Shown: positions 1-7,267 of the stretch, one piece after another
Layout of the letters: each line of letters opens with the position of its first letter
Position numbering within the stretch: position 1 is the first letter of the stretch
Assembly: GCA_964513095.1 (NCBI GenBank)
Contig: CAZELH010000022.1
Location: 1-13,442, forward strand
DNA: 13,442 bases
Direction of reading: 5' to 3'
Source: JBDKGD01 sp964513095
GTDB lineage: Bacteria > Patescibacteriota > Minisyncoccia > UBA6257 > 2-01-FULL-56-20
Translations under genes and position numbers: made by a program
The notes under the pieces: model-generated
Seen by the model: only the letters and a program-made list of their open reading frames with translations
What the model was told of the DNA's origin: nothing
The model's database searches: none

Positions 1-281
1 GTCCACGCTTCAAGCACGTCACTATCATTTAATGCGCGCACGGAATCTTCAAGTTGTAATCGCTTTTGGAAGGCAACTTCATTTTCTGCTTTCAGCACGG
101 TGTTGATGAATAAACGCAAGAAAGAAACCACTTTGTCGTTTGTCTGTATCTGTGTTAGTTCGGCTCGCACTCGCGTCAATTCTGCTTGTGTCTTCCAGTA
201 TTGCCAAATAAAAAGAACATTACCTAAAAACAAAAGAACAATAAGGGTTACCAAAAAACCATTTTTAGACGTTTGCTCCAT
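1..281 (-). CDS. Small membrane-anchored coiled-coil protein, 3' end outside the window (partial)
   Basis: A leftward reading frame opens at the ATG complementary to 279-281 and runs open to base 1, giving 93 residues with no stop. It begins MEQTSKNGFLVTLIVLLF, with a hydrophobic helix at about residues 9-27 and a short positive/polar N-terminus, so it is probably anchored in the membrane. Residues from about 30 onward are charged and heptad-like (KTQAELTRVRAELTQIQ, then FQKRLQLEDSVRALND), which suggests a coiled coil outside the membrane. It is divergent from the O-antigen-ligase-like gene at 404. I do not recognise the family. Septum proteins of the FtsB/FtsL type share this helix-plus-coil layout, but nothing specific supports that identity. 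The frame, the clean start and the promoter make it a real gene. Confidence 0.6.
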   Translation of the reverse strand, partial: MEQTSKNGFLVTLIVLLFLGNVLFIWQYWKTQAELTRVRAELTQIQTNDKVVSFLRLFINTVLKAENEVAFQKRLQLEDSVRALNDSDVLEAW

Positions 282-289
282 TACCTTCT

Positions 290-317
290 ATTGTATAGTC
301 TTATCGTTTCTTTTCAA
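290..317 (-). promoter_or_regulatory. Promoter of the leftward partial gene, near-leaderless
   Basis: On the minus strand, TTGAAA (complement of 312-317) is followed after 16 bases by TACAAT (complement of 290-295). The expected transcription start is about base 283, only 2 bases before the ATG. The AAGG just upstream of the ATG would then lie outside the mRNA. Confidence 0.5.
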
Positions 318-364
318 GCGACCATGTGGATAGTATAGATTGTTAGTTTAGGATACGAGGTCGA

Positions 365-394
365 TTGCCGTTTTTTTTGGTATTTTTGTATACT
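365..394 (+). promoter_or_regulatory. Promoter of the O-antigen-ligase/TPR gene, near-leaderless
   Basis: TTGCCG (365-370), an 18-base T-rich spacer and TATACT (389-394) form a good sigma70-type promoter. The predicted start is near 401-402, 2-3 bases before the ATG at 404. There is no Shine-Dalgarno sequence. It lies back to back with the promoter at 290-317. Confidence 0.55.
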
Positions 395-403
395 TAACGG
401 TAT

Positions 404-2842
404 ATGAAATACGGCAAACAGGTCACTATTGTAAACGGAGATGACGAGGGAGCGGTGATGCTCGACACCCAGATGAGCGATGATGGCATGACGCTCGAGG
501 AATTTGAATCGGTCGCGCAGATGGTAGCGGATGCTCCACCACCAACATATTCTGAAGGGGGAAGAAAGTTCTCATTTGCGGACATTAAATGGTTTGGGGT
601 GGGGAAATTTTGTATGTATGCATTATTTATTGCGCTTCCGTTAGTGCTTGCGCCGTTTACCGTTGCCCCTGTTGAAATTCATAAAACAATTTTCGCTACC
701 GTATTGCTAGGAGTCGCCTTCATCGCGTTTTTGGTAGACGGTATCGACAAGCGTTCAATATCGTACCCACGATCACTGACCGCCATAGCGGTGTGTGGAT
801 TTGTGGCGGTGGTGGCAGTGAGTGCGTTTTTTTCAAAAGCGGTAACGATAAGTACTTTTGGGAATCTTGTTCAACCAGATTCTTTCCTAAGTTTTTTGTT
901 ATACGGAATCGGATTCTTCCTTTCATTTTATTTTTTGGAACGAGATGATGTAAAAAAATTGGGTATTTATATGACAGCTGTTATCACATTTCTCGTTATA
1001 TTAACTGGATTGCAGGTAGCAGGATTGTCGGTAATGCCATGGGATTTTGCCAAACAAGTAGGATTTACTACTGTCGGAACATTTACCGGCCTAGGAGTCC
1101 TCTTTGGCGCGTCACTTGTGATGATTGTGGCTTTACTCTATAACAAACGGGTTTTTGGCCGTCCCCAGCAGTACTTGGTTGCAATCGCGGTTGCATTATT
1201 GCTCTTATTGGCATGCTTCAAGATGCCATTATTGTGGATTGGTATCGGGCTTTTGATGCTCATCGCCGCCGGCATTCAATTTACCAGTGGTCGAGCAATT
1301 GGTGTGCTCTTGGCACTGATTTCCGTCTCACTCTTTTTTGTCTTGGTGAATCCATATCTTCCGCAACTCGCAACAGTTCCAAATGAAATTCGTCCAAGTG
1401 TAGCAAGTTCGTTTGCCGTTGCATATAAAGTGCTTACTTCCTCGCGATTTTTATTAGGATACGGTCCAAGCACGTTCCCATTCGCTTTTTCTCTGTATAG
1501 AAATATTGACCCAAGTCAACTTGACTTGTTGGGATACACATTCTTGCAGGGATATAATATTTTCACCACGTTACTTACAACGACTGGAATTTTGGGATTA
1601 CTGTCGTTTTTGGTATTAATTTTGCTAGCGGGATATCGATTGGTGCGCGGAGTGCAAGATCCGTTGGTGGCAATTATAGCATCTGGATTATTGTTCCTTA
1701 CGCTGTCGCTTTTCCTGTTTCCAGCAACATTCACGCATTTGTTTCTCTTGTTTGCGGGATTGGGATTAGTATTGAAATTAGAAGGAGCGCAACGAACTAT
1801 TTCGTTTTCCTCCATTGCGCGCGGTCCATTGTTTGTGGTGTTTGTGGTTGGTATTGCTGTTATTGCAGGAAGTCTTTCGGGGGTGTATCTCATTGGTCGC
1901 AAATACGCATCAGCGGTGTATTACGGAAAATCATTAACAGCCTTAGCTTCGGGTAATATAGATGATGGTATTGGAAAATTGAATCAAGCGGTGAATTTGG
2001 ATAGCACCGCCGATGCATACTGGCGCACGGGAAGCCAAGCGTTGTTACTGGAAACGAGACAATTTCTTGATCAAACCAAAGGAAAGGGAGGGGCTAATCA
2101 AGCGCAGTTAGAGAACATTGTTGGGTTAGCGGTAAAAAGCGCTACTCGCGCAACAGAATTAAATCCAAGTGACCCGCTGAACTGGAGTAATTTGGGAAAC
2201 GTGTTTGAAAACCTGATTCCCATAGCCACCGGTGCAGATGAACAAGCCGCCACCGCCTACAAAAAGGCGATAGAACTCAATCCAAAAAATCCACAAGAGC
2301 CGGTTAACTTGGCGCGAGCATTGCTCACGTCGGCGATAACAATCGAAAATTCGCAGGGTCAAAATGAAACGTCTCGTGCGCGTGTTGCCGCGGCACTCGT
2401 CGCCTTGCAACAATCGGCAGATATTGCGCCAAATTATGCACCAACAAATTTTTCGCTCGTACAGTTGTATATCAAACAGGGAGAGATTCAAAAAGCATCA
2501 CAAAAAATCCAAGAAATTCAATCACTTTCTCCGCTCGATGCCGGTCTTGCGTATCAGTTGGGGTTAATTGCATATCAAAACAATCAACCCGATATTGCCC
2601 AAGCGCAGTTTGAACGAGCCGTTGCCCTGTACCCTGATTACTCAAACGCACTCTATTTCTTGGGAATTATTTATGACGGAAAAGGGTTAAAGACGCAGGC
2701 AAAAGCAGTGTTTGAGCGGTTGCTTCAATTAAATCCAGACAATGAAGATATTAAAAAAATTGTGAGCACCTACGCAGTCAGTCAGCCATTAACAAATAAT
2801 CCGGCAACGTCCACTACGCCAATAAAGAAAGAAAAGAAGTAG
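404..2842 (+). CDS. O-antigen ligase/Wzy-like multispanning membrane protein with C-terminal TPR domain
   Basis: This is an 812-residue protein. Residues 1-65 are acidic and cytosolic. About 13 hydrophobic helices follow between 68 and 495, interrupted by a large loop at 318-390 that contains LGYGPSTFPF (351-360) and an Arg-Asn (366-367). Loop and layout match the Wzy_C/WaaL O-antigen ligase superfamily, which transfers lipid-linked glycans outside the membrane. After the last helix (474-495) come TPR-type repeats to about 785 (for example AYKKAIELNPKNP at 618-630, QFERAVALYPDY at 735-746, VFERLLQLNPDN at 769-780), then a Lys-rich tail. TPRs usually bind proteins. The family normally has a His-Asn in this loop; here the aligned position reads GYNIF (383-387), so Tyr replaces the usual His and enzymatic activity is uncertain. 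The surface-protein gene begins 71 bases downstream. Fold assignment is good; exact substrate is unknown. Confidence 0.75.
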   Translation: MKYGKQVTIVNGDDEGAVMLDTQMSDDGMTLEEFESVAQMVADAPPPTYSEGGRKFSFADIKWFGVGKFCMYALFIALPLVLAPFTVAPVEIHKTIFATVLLGVAFIAFLVDGIDKRSISYPRSLTAIAVCGFVAVVAVSAFFSKAVTISTFGNLVQPDSFLSFLLYGIGFFLSFYFLERDDVKKLGIYMTAVITFLVILTGLQVAGLSVMPWDFAKQVGFTTVGTFTGLGVLFGASLVMIVALLYNKRVFGRPQQYLVAIAVALLLLLACFKMPLLWIGIGLLMLIAAGIQFTSGRAIGVLLALISVSLFFVLVNPYLPQLATVPNEIRPSVASSFAVAYKVLTSSRFLLGYGPSTFPFAFSLYRNIDPSQLDLLGYTFLQGYNIFTTLLTTTGILGLLSFLVLILLAGYRLVRGVQDPLVAIIASGLLFLTLSLFLFPATFTHLFLLFAGLGLVLKLEGAQRTISFSSIARGPLFVVFVVGIAVIAGSLSGVYLIGRKYASAVYYGKSLTALASGNIDDGIGKLNQAVNLDSTADAYWRTGSQALLLETRQFLDQTKGKGGANQAQLENIVGLAVKSATRATELNPSDPLNWSNLGNVFENLIPIATGADEQAATAYKKAIELNPKNPQEPVNLARALLTSAITIENSQGQNETSRARVAAALVALQQSADIAPNYAPTNFSLVQLYIKQGEIQKASQKIQEIQSLSPLDAGLAYQLGLIAYQNNQPDIAQAQFERAVALYPDYSNALYFLGIIYDGKGLKTQAKAVFERLLQLNPDNEDIKKIVSTYAVSQPLTNNPATSTTPIKKEKK

Positions 2843-2890
2843 TAGATGCTGTGCGTGCTGTGGAGGAAAAAAGAGTTATGAGACAGCGCG

Positions 2891-2904
2891 TAATAGGGTA
2901 TTAT
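2891..2904 (+). promoter_or_regulatory. Possible -10 element overlapping a short inverted repeat
   Basis: TATTAT (2899-2904) is a 5/6 match to a -10 box and predicts a transcript start near 2911, 3 bases before the ATG at 2914. TAATA-GGG-TATTA (2891-2903) is a perfect inverted repeat over it. The -35 region (TTATGA, 2876-2881) is weak, so the downstream gene may also be co-transcribed with the upstream gene; I see no terminator between them. Confidence 0.35.
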
Positions 2905-2913
2905 TAACAGTAT

Positions 2914-5358
2914 ATGGTGCCGAATCGTCGAGCAATTTTTGCTTTCGCATGCCTACTAGTATTGAGTGTAGGGGGCGTCATTACCGCGCGCGCTTCAACA
3001 TCAAACGGCACGATTGATCCAAACGGGCAAAATTACAAATACGGATGGGGTGACGTCGTTAGTTGGGTAAATTTTGGAACAAGCGGGGGAAATGTACATG
3101 TGCTCGATGATCGTCTTACGGGATACGCATGGAGTGAAAATTTTGGATGGATAAATATGAGCTCCACGAGAGCTGCGGTTACAAACAACGCTGAGGGAAC
3201 GTTGGGTGGGTACGCATGGGGAGAAAATTTCGGTTACATTCCATTTACGGGGGTTACAATTGATTCTTCCGGAGTATTTCATGGGACCACTGGGCAAGCA
3301 ACAAGTACCAATGCGGGGAGTATTTCTTTTGATTGTACAAATTGCAGAGTAGTAACCGATTGGCGACCAGCAAGTACCCGCACAAGCACGAGTACCAGTG
3401 GTGGTGGTGGTGGCGGTGGTGGGCCATCGGGAGGGGCTTTTGAAAAACCAAAACAGCCACTCGCGATCGTTATTAACAATGGAAGTATATATACTACGAC
3501 GCCACAGGTAGTGTTGTCGCTTTTTGCTGGGGATAACGTGAAATCGATGGCACTATCGAACTATTTGGATTTTAGTATCGTTGGCCAAGAACCGTACATA
3601 GCCACGCGTGCTTGGAATTTGTGTGCGCCAGCTCAGGGAAATGGGCCAACTGATTGTCCTGAAGGTATGTATATCGTGTATGCGAAATATTACACGCAGT
3701 ACGGCCAGTCATCCGATCCAGTCTATGACACGATTATTTATAAAAAACAACTTACTCCACCAGAGCAGATAGAAAACAATCAAGCAAGCAGTACGTACAC
3801 CGCGACAATCGCACAACAAGGATCGCTCTTTAATTTTATTCAAAAAACAATTGATTTTTTCACGCCCGAATTTTTAAAACGAAAACCAACACCCGTTCCT
3901 GCGCCAATTGTGATTCCAAAAGAAGCGCCTCTTTCATTCCGTTCCGCATGGGAACTGCTTCCAAAGCCAGCAATTCAACGCTATGTATTTTCACCTCTAT
4001 CAAAACAAGTGTTTGCGCTCACGCAAGAATTGCCAACATTGGGAAATATCTTTAACAACACGGGGATAACGAGAACCAGCGAATTAACAAAATTGCGCGG
4101 GGTACAACTGGTGCTTCCGGGACTTTCGAAAACAATTGCAATACGTAGTGGTGCCATATCTGGAGCGCCACTTGCAGGTGGCACGGTAAAAACACCGACG
4201 CTACAAACGCCGGCATTTGGTAGGCCGGGGGTGTTATATAAAACAATTTCAGTAGCAAAACTTCCTTCATTCGCTGGCATTCCGATTGCTTCGCTTCCCG
4301 CATCGTTAAAGTCAAAAATTCCGCAAGAAGTAGTTTTTGCCCGCACCGCCAATCAAAAAATCGATCTTGATGTATCGGTTGCGTTGAATACCACCGGACA
4401 ACTCACGCAAACCATCAAAACGGTGAGCGGACAAACACTCGATTTATTTGTGCGTCCAGTCGCACCTGCGAACAAAGTAGTCGGATATATGGTGTTGCGT
4501 GATCGCACCGGACGAAGTGTCGGCGCATCAAATCAAAAAAACGATTCTATCGCGCAAAAAGAGGCAAACAATTTCAAGTTTAGTCTCGCCTCACTCCCAG
4601 ATTCGCTCTTTTTTGGAAATCCATCGCCGGCAACTCGTTCGACATCAATTGAGGATGTACAGGCATCGCTTGATAAAAGTGTAACACCGGAGCTCCTAGC
4701 CAACGCAGGACTCCCAGCCGACATAGATAGAAAATTTGTTGTATCAGCATTTGAATACGATGACTCAAACAGTGATGGGATTTACGAAGCGCACGTGCAA
4801 GCGCCAGTGGTTGATGGTAGTTACGATATTTTAACCCTTATCTCGTACAAAGATCCCGACCTTGGTGTTCGTCAAATTGCCTTAACTGCCGTGATTGATC
4901 CGGAAGGATATGTGTATGAATCATTTGCTGGTCGCGAACTTCGTATTACCGCAGCAACAGTATCGCTCTACACGCAAACTGCTGATGGATCATACAAACT
5001 CTGGCCTGCCGATGACTATTCGCAACAAAACCCACAAATTACCGATAGGCGGGGGAGTTATGCTTTCTTGGTTCCTGATGGGAGCTACTATATTGCCGTT
5101 TCAGCGGATGGGTACCAAGACTATCAGAGTAAACCGTTTACGGTGCACCAAGGGGATAGTGGCATCCATATGAACTTGCAGTTAACGCCGGTAAATAGCG
5201 TCTGGCAGTGGCTTGATTGGAAGGCAATTCTCTTGATCATTATTATCCTACTCTTGGTCCACCACCTCTATCTTGATAGGTATCGGAGTCGTATCGCGCA
5301 ACCGCAACAGACACCTGCCAAGCCCACCCAAACCCCGCTCCTGCCCCCGCTGCCATAA
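2914..5358 (+). CDS. Secreted, C-terminally anchored surface protein with GYAWSENFGWI repeats
   Basis: This 814-residue protein has a signal peptide (RR at 5-6, hydrophobic stretch 7-24, likely cleavage after about ARA, 25-27). The N-terminal region holds aromatic repeats: GWGDVVSWVNF (44-54), GYAWSENFGWINM (70-82) and GYAWGENFGYIPF (99-111), then FDCTNCRVVTDWRP (139-152) with a CxxC. I know such repeats from Parcubacteria exported proteins. A Ser/Thr/poly-Gly linker (153-174) leads into a long region of uncertain fold. DSNSDG (617-622) resembles a DxNxDG calcium loop, and 675-758 resembles a carboxypeptidase-regulatory-like beta domain (GSYAFLVPDGSYYIAVSADG). A membrane helix (771-783) and a Pro-rich cytosolic tail end the protein. 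It most likely lies outside the membrane as an adhesin or wall-like component. No catalytic motif is visible. It may work with, or be modified by, the upstream ligase-like protein (inference). Confidence 0.75.
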   Translation: MVPNRRAIFAFACLLVLSVGGVITARASTSNGTIDPNGQNYKYGWGDVVSWVNFGTSGGNVHVLDDRLTGYAWSENFGWINMSSTRAAVTNNAEGTLGGYAWGENFGYIPFTGVTIDSSGVFHGTTGQATSTNAGSISFDCTNCRVVTDWRPASTRTSTSTSGGGGGGGGPSGGAFEKPKQPLAIVINNGSIYTTTPQVVLSLFAGDNVKSMALSNYLDFSIVGQEPYIATRAWNLCAPAQGNGPTDCPEGMYIVYAKYYTQYGQSSDPVYDTIIYKKQLTPPEQIENNQASSTYTATIAQQGSLFNFIQKTIDFFTPEFLKRKPTPVPAPIVIPKEAPLSFRSAWELLPKPAIQRYVFSPLSKQVFALTQELPTLGNIFNNTGITRTSELTKLRGVQLVLPGLSKTIAIRSGAISGAPLAGGTVKTPTLQTPAFGRPGVLYKTISVAKLPSFAGIPIASLPASLKSKIPQEVVFARTANQKIDLDVSVALNTTGQLTQTIKTVSGQTLDLFVRPVAPANKVVGYMVLRDRTGRSVGASNQKNDSIAQKEANNFKFSLASLPDSLFFGNPSPATRSTSIEDVQASLDKSVTPELLANAGLPADIDRKFVVSAFEYDDSNSDGIYEAHVQAPVVDGSYDILTLISYKDPDLGVRQIALTAVIDPEGYVYESFAGRELRITAATVSLYTQTADGSYKLWPADDYSQQNPQITDRRGSYAFLVPDGSYYIAVSADGYQDYQSKPFTVHQGDSGIHMNLQLTPVNSVWQWLDWKAILLIIIILLLVHHLYLDRYRSRIAQPQQTPAKPTQTPLLPPLP

Positions 5359-5360
5359 AG

Positions 5361-5430
5361 AGGGTATAGCCCTAGCTATTAGGGTTTAGGGGGGGGTACA
5401 GACTTATTATTTCTTTAGTGGCTATACCCT
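5361..5430. repeat. Long inverted repeat at the end of contig A
   Basis: AGGGTATAGCC (5361-5371) and GGCTATACCCT (5420-5430) are perfect 11-base inverted copies separated by 48 bases. Inside lie smaller self-complementary pieces (ATAGC-CCTA-GCTAT at 5366-5379, and CCCTA..TAGGG) and a run of eight G. It starts 3 bases after the surface-protein stop, so it may end that transcript, but what follows is lost in the gap. Confidence 0.6.
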
Positions 5431-5431
5431 A

Positions 5432-5531
5432 NNNNNNNNNNNNNNNNNNNNNNNNNNNNNNNNNNNNNNNNNNNNNNNNNNNNNNNNNNNNNNNNNNNNN
5501 NNNNNNNNNNNNNNNNNNNNNNNNNNNNNNN
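5432..5531. other. Assembly gap (100 N)
   Basis: Exactly 100 N, the conventional placeholder for a gap of unknown size. The left flank ends CCCTA and the right flank begins CCCTA, so the two contigs may overlap by these bases and the real gap may be small or absent. Confidence 0.95.
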
Positions 5532-5547
5532 CCCTAATAAAGGCAAT

Positions 5548-5576
5548 TTGCATTATATTCCCGTTTCTAGTATAGT
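5548..5576 (+). promoter_or_regulatory. rpmG promoter
   Basis: TTGCAT (5548-5553), a 17-base spacer and TATAGT (5571-5576) form a strong promoter. The predicted start is about 5583, giving a leader of about 6 bases before the ATG at 5589. There is no Shine-Dalgarno site. Confidence 0.6.
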
Positions 5577-5588
5577 TTCTTCCATTAT

Positions 5589-5768
5589 ATGGCTAAGGTA
5601 AAATACTCGGATAAATTAATAGGACTCAAGTGTGGTGTCTGTAAGCGCCGTAATTACTATACCCGCAAAAACAAGAAATTAGTGACTCGAAAAATCGAGT
5701 TCTTAAAGTTCTGTAAGTGGTGTCGCAAACGCACAAAACACGCAGAAACCAAGATTACCGGTAAGTAA
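5589..5768 (+). CDS. rpmG: Ribosomal protein bL33
   Basis: This 59-residue basic protein begins MAKVKYSDKLIGLKCGVC. It is a structural protein of the large ribosomal subunit. Two CxxC pairs (C15/C18 and C42/C45) form the zinc ribbon of the zinc-binding L33 type. The motifs NYYTRKNKK (22-30), RKIEFLKFCKWC (34-45) and KRTKHAETK (47-55) are characteristic of L33, and the length is normal or slightly long for the family. The start lies in the context TATATG with no Shine-Dalgarno. An intrinsic terminator begins 11 bases after the stop, and tRNA-Trp follows. This rpmG-then-trnW order is conserved in many bacteria, where secE-nusG normally come next. Confidence 0.95.
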   Translation: MAKVKYSDKLIGLKCGVCKRRNYYTRKNKKLVTRKIEFLKFCKWCRKRTKHAETKITGK

Positions 5769-5779
5769 AAAAACGACCA

Positions 5780-5817
5780 AAAACGCCCCACTTCTTCCAA
5801 GGGGCGTTTTGATTTTT
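5780..5817 (+). terminator. Intrinsic terminator of rpmG
   Basis: A perfect 10-base stem, AAAACGCCCC (5780-5789) with GGGGCGTTTT (5801-5810), has an 11-base loop and is followed by GATTTTTT. The A-rich left flank could also make it work on the minus strand. Confidence 0.85.
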
Positions 5818-5837
5818 TGCCCCCAGCACCGTAGTAT
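5809..5837 (+). promoter_or_regulatory. Possible tRNA-Trp promoter
   Basis: TTGATT (5809-5814) overlaps the terminator tail. After 17 bases comes TAGTAT (5832-5837), with a predicted start near 5844, 5 bases before the mature tRNA. Both boxes match 4/6. The terminator between rpmG and the tRNA makes a separate promoter plausible. Confidence 0.4.
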
Positions 5838-5848
5838 TTGAGTACGAA

Positions 5849-5922
5849 GGGGGCATCGTTCAATGGTAGGACAGCGGTCTCCAAAACCGCTAACCTGGGT
5901 TCGATTCCTAGTGCCCCCGCCA
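5849..5922 (+). tRNA. trnW: tRNA-Trp (anticodon CCA)
   Basis: A complete cloverleaf can be folded. The acceptor is GGGGGCA/TGCCCCC (5849-5855 with 5912-5918), the D arm GTTC/GGAC, and the anticodon stem GCGGT/ACCGC with loop CTCCAAA. Anticodon CCA lies at 5881-5883. The T arm is CTGGG/CCTAG with loop TTCGATT, the discriminator base is G, and CCA is encoded at 5920-5922. It reads UGG codons as Trp; with TGA used as a stop at 7096 this fits the standard code. Confidence 0.97.
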
Positions 5923-5987
5923 TCGGTTCGATTCTGACCACATATAGCAATACTGCCGAAGGCAGTAAAAAAATAGGAAATGAATAG

Positions 5988-6016
5988 CCCCGCTTCCGCC
6001 GACTGGCGGAGCGGGG
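5988..6016. repeat. GC-rich REP-like palindrome
   Basis: CCCCGCTTCCGCC (5988-6000) pairs with GGCGGAGCGGGG (6005-6016) around a 4-base loop. This gives a 12-base stem with one bulged T. The CCGCC..GGCGG core is a common intergenic palindrome type in Parcubacteria genomes. Confidence 0.65.
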
Positions 6017-6086
6017 CGGCCATGCCCTCAACTCCCGCATTAGAGTTTGTGTGAATGAAATGAGCTACAAAATCTTATGCCCTGAG

Positions 6087-6116
6087 TCCGCCTCCACCCA
6101 ACAGGCGGATGGCGGA
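6087..6116. repeat. Second GC-rich REP-like palindrome
   Basis: TCCGCC (6087-6092) can pair either with the terminal GGCGGA (6111-6116) or, as CCGCCT, with AGGCGG (6103-6108). The right arm is duplicated. It shares the CCGCC/GGCGG core with the palindrome at 5988-6016. Confidence 0.55.
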
Positions 6117-6267
6117 TCGAAGGGCAAGTTTAAATCAAAGCTTACAGAACGAAGGTGACCCATCACACGTTATAAAATCGACTTCAGTTCGCTAAATTTG
6201 CGAAGGCAGTGTATTGACTTTTTTTAAAAATAAATTAAAAATATGCCAAGCAGTAGATAATAGTAGG

Positions 6268-6306
6268 TGAGATCGTGACAATCTCATATGGTTACAAACA
6301 TATAAT
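6268..6306 (+). promoter_or_regulatory. Promoter region of the M50 peptidase with operator-like inverted repeat
   Basis: A consensus TATAAT lies at 6301-6306, 16 bases before the ATG at 6323. The expected -35 zone falls inside the inverted repeat TGAGAT-cgtgaca-ATCTCA (6268-6286), which could be a repressor site. GTGACA (6275-6280) would be a -35 only with an over-long 20-base spacer, so the exact promoter is uncertain. Confidence 0.4.
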
Positions 6307-6322
6307 ATAAGGAGAGTGATGC

Positions 6323-7096
6323 ATGAAACGAATGAAAACGGTGGTCAGAATTGCAAAGTTTATTTGCATCCTTGAGGTAGTATTTATCATTCATGAGTAC
6401 GGACACCTGAGAGAATTTCAAAAACAGGGGGTTCCCATTCAGGAATTTTCTCTAGGAATAGGTCCGATCATTTGTGAATATAAAACAACTTCGTTTGCGA
6501 TACAGCTACGACCGATACCGATTATGGCATACGTCGCAACAACCGATGAAGGGGGGAAAATATTTAATGAGCGGGCATCGCTTTGGAATAAAATAATTGT
6601 TCATTGCGCGGGAGTGCGGAACAATTTCTTAGTGGGTGTAAGTGTTCTTTTTTTCTTGCAATGGCTTGGATGGAGAAAGGGTTATATCTCGACCAAAGAA
6701 TTAGTCTGTAGTATTGCAAAAACGCCAATACTTATAGGTGCTCGGCTCATTGTGTTTCTTGTCGGATGTGCAACACTTGGGTATGTTAATCTTGTCGATA
6801 AAGTGCTTGTTCCCACTGGGGAGATAAGACCATGGTGGCCAGTGTCTGTGTTTACCGGATTAAATATATGGTTAGCGATCCTAAACATCGTTCCCGTGTT
6901 TCCATTGGACGGTGGGCGTGTGGCCAGTGCGATTGTTGGCGCAATAGGGAATTTTCCCATTCCACATATTTCAGATCGTTCGCAGTTCCTCGTATTTTTA
7001 GGGTTTTTGATTATTTCGAATTTCCAAGATACGCGCTTATTCGAAAGTGAAAAAGAAGAGGGGGGGGGAAAGATGCTGATCTCTGAGAAGAGTTGA
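6323..7096 (+). CDS. Minimal M50 family (site-2-protease type) membrane zinc metallopeptidase
   Basis: A 257-residue integral membrane protein. HEYGH (24-28) in the first hydrophobic helix is the HExxH zinc site (H24, E25, H28). LNIVPVFPLDGGR (187-199) supplies the NxxPxxPLDGG motif with the third ligand, D196. FSLGIGP (42-48) and AGVRNNF (96-102) are also family hallmarks. Such enzymes cut transmembrane helices of regulators or signal-peptide remnants. It is shorter than RseP (about 450 residues) and has no room for a PDZ domain, so substrate selection must differ. The start is supported by AAGGAGAG (6309-6316) 6-8 bases upstream, one of only two clear Shine-Dalgarno sites in the window. A run of nine G (7060-7068) encodes GGG in the charged C-terminal tail. 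A terminator follows at 7151. Its target is unknown. Confidence 0.85.
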   Translation: MKRMKTVVRIAKFICILEVVFIIHEYGHLREFQKQGVPIQEFSLGIGPIICEYKTTSFAIQLRPIPIMAYVATTDEGGKIFNERASLWNKIIVHCAGVRNNFLVGVSVLFFLQWLGWRKGYISTKELVCSIAKTPILIGARLIVFLVGCATLGYVNLVDKVLVPTGEIRPWWPVSVFTGLNIWLAILNIVPVFPLDGGRVASAIVGAIGNFPIPHISDRSQFLVFLGFLIISNFQDTRLFESEKEEGGGKMLISEKS

Positions 7097-7150
7097 TCGA
7101 ATATGAGGATAATAAGAGCGAAGAAAATATGTAGTGGGTATTAGAACATA

Positions 7151-7185
7151 GGGTGTGCGTTCAATGAATGTGCACCCATTTTTTT
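7151..7185 (+). terminator. Intrinsic terminator of the M50 gene
   Basis: Bases 7151-7162 pair with 7166-7177 as a 12-base stem (three G-U pairs, 3-base loop). A T7 run follows at 7179-7185. Confidence 0.8.
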
Positions 7186-7224
7186 ATTTCATAATGTGGT
7201 AGTTTGGAAATGTTAGAATTTCAA

Positions 7225-7259
7225 TAAAAAAACCGCAGAGAAGATCATTTCTCCGCGGT
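7225..7259 (-). terminator. Intrinsic terminator of the DUF218 gene
   Basis: Read on the minus strand, ACCGCGGAGAA pairs over 11 bases with TTCTCTGCGGT (one G-U) around ATGATC, followed by T7. It lies just after the stop complementary to 7268-7270. Confidence 0.85.
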
Positions 7260-7267
7260 ATAGTTGG

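Larger units (their letters stand above)
5923..6322. other. Gene-free spacer after tRNA-Trp with palindromes
   Basis: I see no credible gene in these 400 bases. It holds a second GGTTCGATTC (5925-5934) copied from the tRNA T arm, a small hairpin ACTGCC-GAA-GGCAGT (5952-5966), two GC-rich palindromes listed separately, a hairpin TTCGC..GCGAA (6188-6204), and AT-rich DNA leading to the M50 promoter. Frames on the minus strand here are antisense to the tRNA and are not genes. Confidence 0.7.

Noticed and set aside
100..333. A rightward 77-codon frame.
   Set aside because: It is the shadow of the leftward membrane/coiled-coil gene, which has a better start, promoter and protein composition.
5657..6040. 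Open frames on the minus strand (up to 127 codons) containing strings such as GGTRNRTQVSGFGD.
   Set aside because: They are antisense to rpmG and tRNA-Trp; this string is the well-known spurious translation of a reversed tRNA gene.
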